Assembly (NCBI RefSeq): GCF_027497235.1
Contig: NZ_CP114902.1
Coordinates: forward strand, 2,307,501-2,371,500
Reading direction: 5' to 3'
Source: Micromonospora sp. WMMD1128
GTDB taxonomy: Bacteria; Actinomycetota; Actinomycetes; Mycobacteriales; Micromonosporaceae
DNA length: 64,000 nt
Part shown: one piece after another, positions 60,562-64,000 of the stretch
Layout of the letters: each line of letters opens with the position of its first letter
Numbering within the stretch: the first letter of the stretch is position 1
The notes under the pieces: generated by a model
Seen by the model: the letters and a program-made list of their open reading frames with translations, nothing else
Told to the model about the DNA's origin: nothing
Databases searched by the model: none
Program-made: the position numbers and the translations under genes

Positions 60562-61581
60562 ATGACCGTTGCTGGATTTACGCGATATCCGCCCTTCATC
60601 GACGACCTGGCCCGAAGCGAATCCGGGCGACTGCTGCACGCCGAACTCGGCCGCCGCTGGCCGGAGACGACCGACCAGCTCGTGACGATCGCCCGGTACG
60701 CGCTGCTGCCGCCGGGCAAGCTGCTGCGCCCGATGATGACGCTGCACGCGGCGGAGGCGGTGGGCGGATCACCCCGGGACGTGCTCGCCGCCGCGCTCGG
60801 CACCGAATACCTCCACGTCGCGACGCTCGTGCACGACGACATCATCGACGCCGACACGATGCGCCGGGGCCGCCCGGCCGTCCCGGTCGCGTTCGGCATC
60901 CCGAACGCCATCGTCGCCGGTGACCACCTCATCTTCTCCTCGTTCCGGGCCATCGTGGACGGTGGCGGCGCGGTCCCGCCGGGCCAGGTCGTCGCCGCGC
61001 TCACCGCGCTCGCCGAGGCGGGGCAGGACCTGTGCCGGGGGCAGGCGATCGAGGCGCAGCTCGTCGGCGACCTGGACGCGGGCGCCAGGTGGTATCCGGA
61101 GATGATCCGCCTGAAGACCGGTTCGCTGTTCCGCGCGGTGTGCCACATCGGCGCGCTCCTCGGCGGCGCGGAACCGGCCGTGGCGTCCGCGCTCGCCCGC
61201 TACGGCGAGCACCTCGGCATCGCGTTCCAGATCCGCGACGACCTGCTGTCCTACGTGGCCACGCCGGAGCAGACCGGCAAGCCGGCGACGAGTGACCTCA
61301 ACAACGGCCGGCCGACGCTGCCGCTGCTGCTGGCGTACGACGCGGCCACCGACACGGCCCGGGTCGAGCTGATGGCGGTGCTGCACCGGCGCGGCGCCGG
61401 ACCCGGCGACGTCGAGTGGGTCACCGCGCTGCTGCGCGAGGTCGACGCGGTGGCGCGGGCGCGCCGGCGGATGGTGGAGCACGCCGAACGCGCCCGCGCC
61501 GAACTGGCCGTGCTCGCGCCGTCGGCGAGCGCGGACGTGCTCGCCGGCATCGCGGCCTGGATGACGAGCGAGACGCGGTGA
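60562..61581 (+). CDS. Polyprenyl diphosphate synthase
   Basis: Trans-prenyl synthase of 339 residues. The first Asp-rich motif is in LVHDDIIDADTMRRGRP and GKLLRPMMTL holds the IPP-binding basic residues. The second motif reads QIRDDLLSY: the third Asp is Ser. Residues four and five before the first motif are small (Thr, Ala), which in this family permits products of C20 or longer. It starts the operon with the UbiA and cyclase-like genes (GTGA and ATGA overlaps) and presumably supplies their substrate. Confidence 0.92.
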   Translation: MTVAGFTRYPPFIDDLARSESGRLLHAELGRRWPETTDQLVTIARYALLPPGKLLRPMMTLHAAEAVGGSPRDVLAAALGTEYLHVATLVHDDIIDADTMRRGRPAVPVAFGIPNAIVAGDHLIFSSFRAIVDGGGAVPPGQVVAALTALAEAGQDLCRGQAIEAQLVGDLDAGARWYPEMIRLKTGSLFRAVCHIGALLGGAEPAVASALARYGEHLGIAFQIRDDLLSYVATPEQTGKPATSDLNNGRPTLPLLLAYDAATDTARVELMAVLHRRGAGPGDVEWVTALLREVDAVARARRRMVEHAERARAELAVLAPSASADVLAGIAAWMTSETR

Positions 61582-62606
61582 GCGTCGCCCGGGCACTGCG
61601 GGCGCACGTCGAGACCTGGCGGCCCTACACGCTCTGGTACGTCGGGCTGGTCGGCCTCGGTGGCGCGGCGGTGGCCGCCGGCCCGCACCACCCGTGGCGG
61701 CTGCTGTCGGCCTGGGCGGCGCCCACCGCCGGCTGGCTCGGCGGCCACTACCTCGGTGACTGGTTCGACCGTGAGCTGGACGCCGGCAGCAAACCGCACC
61801 GGCCGATCCCGTCGAGCCGGTTGGGCGCGCGGACGGCACTGGCGTGCGGCTGCGCCTGCTTCGCCGTCCTCGCGGCGCTGGCCGTCGCGGGCGGCTGGGG
61901 CACCACGGCGGCGGCGCTGCTGGCCGGGGGCGGGATCGTCGCGTACAGCCGCTGGTTGAAGGCGCGGGGGATCGCCGGGAACCTGGTCCGGGGCGCGCTC
62001 GGCGCGGTCGCGCTCCTCTACGGCGCGCTCGCCGTCGGCCTGCCGGCCGACCCGTTCCCGGCGCTGCCCGTCCTGCTGGCGCTGATCGTCGCCTTCTGGT
62101 CGCACGACGCGATGTCCAACTTGGTCGGGGCGCTGCGCGACATCGACGGCGACCGCGCGGGCGGCTACGAGACGCTGCCGGTGCGCCGGGGCGTACCGTT
62201 CGCGGTCCGGACCGTGGTGGCGTTGCACGCCGTCGCCATCGGCGCGGCGCTCACCGCCGGCCTGCTGGCCGACCGCGACGCGCGGCCCGCCTACCTGGCC
62301 ACGCTGCTCGTCGTCGTGGTCGTGGGCGTCGCCGCGTGGACGCCGCTTGTCGCCCGGGGCGCCGGGATGCCCGTCCTGGTGGCGTTGCGCGCCCACTCCG
62401 TCCTGGTCGTCGAACGGGTCGTGCTGGCCTCGGCCGTGGTCGGGCTCGGCCTCGGCGTCGCCGTGCAGCTCCTGCTGGCGCTGCCGATGCTCGCGTTCAC
62501 CTGGTGGGCGCAGCGCGGGATGCGCGTCCGGCACGAACTCGGCCCGCCGACCGCCGGCCTGGCCCTGGCCGCCCACCGTCGAGTGCCCCTGGAGGACGCG
62601 ACATGA
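61578..62606 (+). CDS. UbiA-superfamily membrane prenyltransferase or terpene cyclase
   Basis: Integral membrane protein of 342 residues with eight or nine helices. The two Asp-rich motifs are GDWFDRELDAGSKPHRPIPS and DIDGDRAGGYETLPVRRG, matching UbiA enzymes that ionise a prenyl diphosphate with Mg. Members either attach the chain to an aromatic or sugar acceptor or, in some actinobacterial clusters, cyclise it. No aromatic acceptor gene is visible here, so a cyclase role is as likely as a transferase role. Overlaps both neighbours by 4 bases. Confidence 0.88.
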   Translation: MSVARALRAHVETWRPYTLWYVGLVGLGGAAVAAGPHHPWRLLSAWAAPTAGWLGGHYLGDWFDRELDAGSKPHRPIPSSRLGARTALACGCACFAVLAALAVAGGWGTTAAALLAGGGIVAYSRWLKARGIAGNLVRGALGAVALLYGALAVGLPADPFPALPVLLALIVAFWSHDAMSNLVGALRDIDGDRAGGYETLPVRRGVPFAVRTVVALHAVAIGAALTAGLLADRDARPAYLATLLVVVVVGVAAWTPLVARGAGMPVLVALRAHSVLVVERVVLASAVVGLGLGVAVQLLLALPMLAFTWWAQRGMRVRHELGPPTAGLALAAHRRVPLEDAT

Positions 62607-64000
62607 CCGAGGTGACCGCCGAGGCCGTCGGCAAGGCGATCGCCGCCGGCGCCGAGGCGCTGCTGCGTCGCCAACGCCCCGACGGCGCCTTCGGCGACGA
62701 CCCGCCGGCGTCGGTGCTGGGCACCGCGGGCGCGGTGGCCGCGCTGCACGCGGCCGACCCGACCGGCAGCGCCGACCTCGTCGACGCCGGCGCCGCGTGG
62801 CTGCGTCGGCAGCAGCACGACGACGGCGGCTGGGGCGGCGTGGTCGGCGCGGACAGCGAGGTGGTGCCCACCGCCGTCGCGGTCGCGGCGCTCGCGCTCG
62901 GCGCGCCGGCCGCGAGCGTCGAGGCGATCGCCGCCGGCCGGGCCCGGCTGGCCGCCCTCGGCGGCGTCGACGCCGTCACCGACCGGGCCATCTCGCTGCT
63001 CTGCCGGCAACTGCTCACCATGGCCGGGATGACCGCCGAGGCCGGCCCGCTGCGCCGGCTGCCGCTGGAGATCGTCCTGTTCGACCGGGTCCGTCGCCGG
63101 CGGCTGTCGTTCCGCACCGCGCCCTTCGTCGGCCTCGCCCTGATGCAGGCGGACCTGCTGCCCGCCGGCCGGCTGCGCCGCGCCACGCTGCGCCGGGCCC
63201 GGCCGGTGGCGGTCGGCCTGCTGCGCTCCATCTTCGACCACGAGGGCCGCACCGGCGCGCTGAGCGAGGACCCGTGGCCCGCCGCCCTGGTGCTGCTCGG
63301 CCTGGCCCGCAGCGGCGAGGCGCCGGACATCGCGCGGGCCGTCGTCGGCTGGCTGCGACGGGCGGTACGCCCCGACGGCGCCTGGGACGCGGTGGCGAAC
63401 CTGGACCTGACCCGCTCCGGCTACGCGGTGACCGGGCTGGTCGCCGCCGGGTACGCCGCCGACCCACGCCTGCGTGCCACCCGCGACTTCCTGCACGCCA
63501 CCCAGAAGCCGACCGCGTTCGACGTGCTGGACGTGCCGCCGGGCGGGTGGAGCTACTCCAACGTGGGCGGCTGGCCGGTGACGCTGGAGTCGGCCGAGAT
63601 CCTGTCCGCGCTCGCCGGCCTCCCCGACGCCGACACCGACCCGGTCCTGCGTACCGGCCTGTCCTGGCTCGTCGACCGCCAGGACAGCCGCGGCTCGTGG
63701 AGCCTGTGGGTACGCGACACCCAACTCGCCAACGACGGCCCCTGCCCGGCCATCACCAGCCAGGCCGTCCTCGCGCTGCACGACGCCGGGCACCCGGACG
63801 ACCACCCGGCGATCGCGCGCGCCGCGGCCTGGCTGCTGACCCGGGCGGCGCCCGACGGCACGTTCGAGAACCTCTGGTACCGCGACCACACCTCCGGCAC
63901 GGCAGTGGTGGTGGGCGCGTTGTCGCGCGTCGGCCACGCCCGGCACGAGGTGGTCCGCCGCGCGGTCCGCTGGCTGCGCGACACCCAGTTGCCGGACGGC
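62603..64000 (+). CDS. Squalene-cyclase-fold (class II terpene cyclase-like) protein, partial at right edge
   Basis: The frame is open from ATG 62603 to the window end, giving 466 residues of an (alpha/alpha)-barrel protein with prenyltransferase/squalene-cyclase repeats: QQHDDGGWGG (about 70-79), RQDSRGSWSLW and RDTQLPDG at the edge. In class II cyclases a D-x-D-D-T motif protonates the substrate; the corresponding place here reads N266-L-D-L-T270, so only one Asp remains. It may be a cyclase using another acid or a non-catalytic relative. Translation is coupled to UbiA by ATGA. Confidence 0.82.
   Translation, partial: MTEVTAEAVGKAIAAGAEALLRRQRPDGAFGDDPPASVLGTAGAVAALHAADPTGSADLVDAGAAWLRRQQHDDGGWGGVVGADSEVVPTAVAVAALALGAPAASVEAIAAGRARLAALGGVDAVTDRAISLLCRQLLTMAGMTAEAGPLRRLPLEIVLFDRVRRRRLSFRTAPFVGLALMQADLLPAGRLRRATLRRARPVAVGLLRSIFDHEGRTGALSEDPWPAALVLLGLARSGEAPDIARAVVGWLRRAVRPDGAWDAVANLDLTRSGYAVTGLVAAGYAADPRLRATRDFLHATQKPTAFDVLDVPPGGWSYSNVGGWPVTLESAEILSALAGLPDADTDPVLRTGLSWLVDRQDSRGSWSLWVRDTQLANDGPCPAITSQAVLALHDAGHPDDHPAIARAAAWLLTRAAPDGTFENLWYRDHTSGTAVVVGALSRVGHARHEVVRRAVRWLRDTQLPDG

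Noticed and set aside
1..64000. tRNA, rRNA, CRISPR arrays, insertion sequences, prophage or integrase genes
   Set aside because: No transposase or integrase frame, no regular direct-repeat array and no tRNA-like cloverleaf was noticed on either strand; a tRNAscan or repeat search could still find something short.

Overview
The window reads as chromosome of a high-G+C actinobacterium, most likely a member of the Micromonosporaceae (Micromonospora-like). The basis is the very strong G/C third-position bias, many GTG starts, long chains of genes overlapping by 4 bases (ATGA or GTGA), LacI/ROK-controlled sugar uptake operons, two of which carry no ATPase of their own, and a natural-product cluster. 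The family assignment is an inference. I see no rRNA, tRNA, CRISPR array, insertion sequence, phage gene or replication origin.

Layout. (1) 1-5.0 kb: protocatechuate branch of the beta-ketoadipate pathway, pcaJ(partial)-pcaH-pcaG-pcaB-pcaD-pcaC-pcaR, all overlapping or nearly so; pcaD and pcaC are separate genes rather than the fused pcaL common in actinomycetes. (2) 5.0-11.5 kb: a LacI-regulated sugar system (beta-fructosidase-like hydrolase, LacI regulator, binding protein, two permeases, serine hydrolase) with matching operators in front of the hydrolase and the transporter. (3) 11.5-12.9 kb: a Bcr/CflA-type drug efflux gene. (4) 12.9-24.0 kb: an unassigned carboxylate or CoA-thioester catabolic island: two family III CoA-transferases, a CUT2-like ABC importer, an amidohydrolase with an odd metal site, a NifU-like protein, a GlcG/HbpS-like protein, an enoyl-CoA hydratase, a paired acyl-CoA dehydrogenase and an SDR. 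(5) 24.0-46 kb: polysaccharide use: GH64 beta-1,3-glucanase with a ricin-type lectin domain, a debranching-type enzyme, GH43, secreted GH27-CBM2 alpha-galactosidase, mannonate dehydratase, and a compact glucuronoxylan (aldouronate) operon (two permeases, binding protein, GH39, DUF624, GH67) divergent from a CE7 acetyl xylan esterase, followed by a secreted esterase and a ROK regulator. (6) 46-47.9 kb: two small membrane proteins, a decayed ABC-ATPase remnant and a secreted endonuclease/phosphatase-fold protein.

(7) 47.9 kb to the right edge: a biosynthetic gene cluster that I cannot match to a known product. It joins an acyl module (ketosynthase, two acyl carrier proteins, phosphopantetheinyl transferase, stand-alone condensation-domain protein) with a terpenoid module (polyprenyl diphosphate synthase, UbiA-type prenyltransferase/cyclase, squalene-cyclase-fold protein cut by the window edge) and tailoring genes (three P450s, two glycosyltransferases, Fe/2-oxoglutarate oxygenase, methyltransferase). 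The simplest model, an inference, is a cyclised terpenoid that is oxidised, methylated and glycosylated and esterified with a small ACP-bound acyl group. This cluster is the best candidate here for an undescribed system.

Many of the longest reading frames on the opposite strands are mirror frames caused by extreme G+C and were left out.
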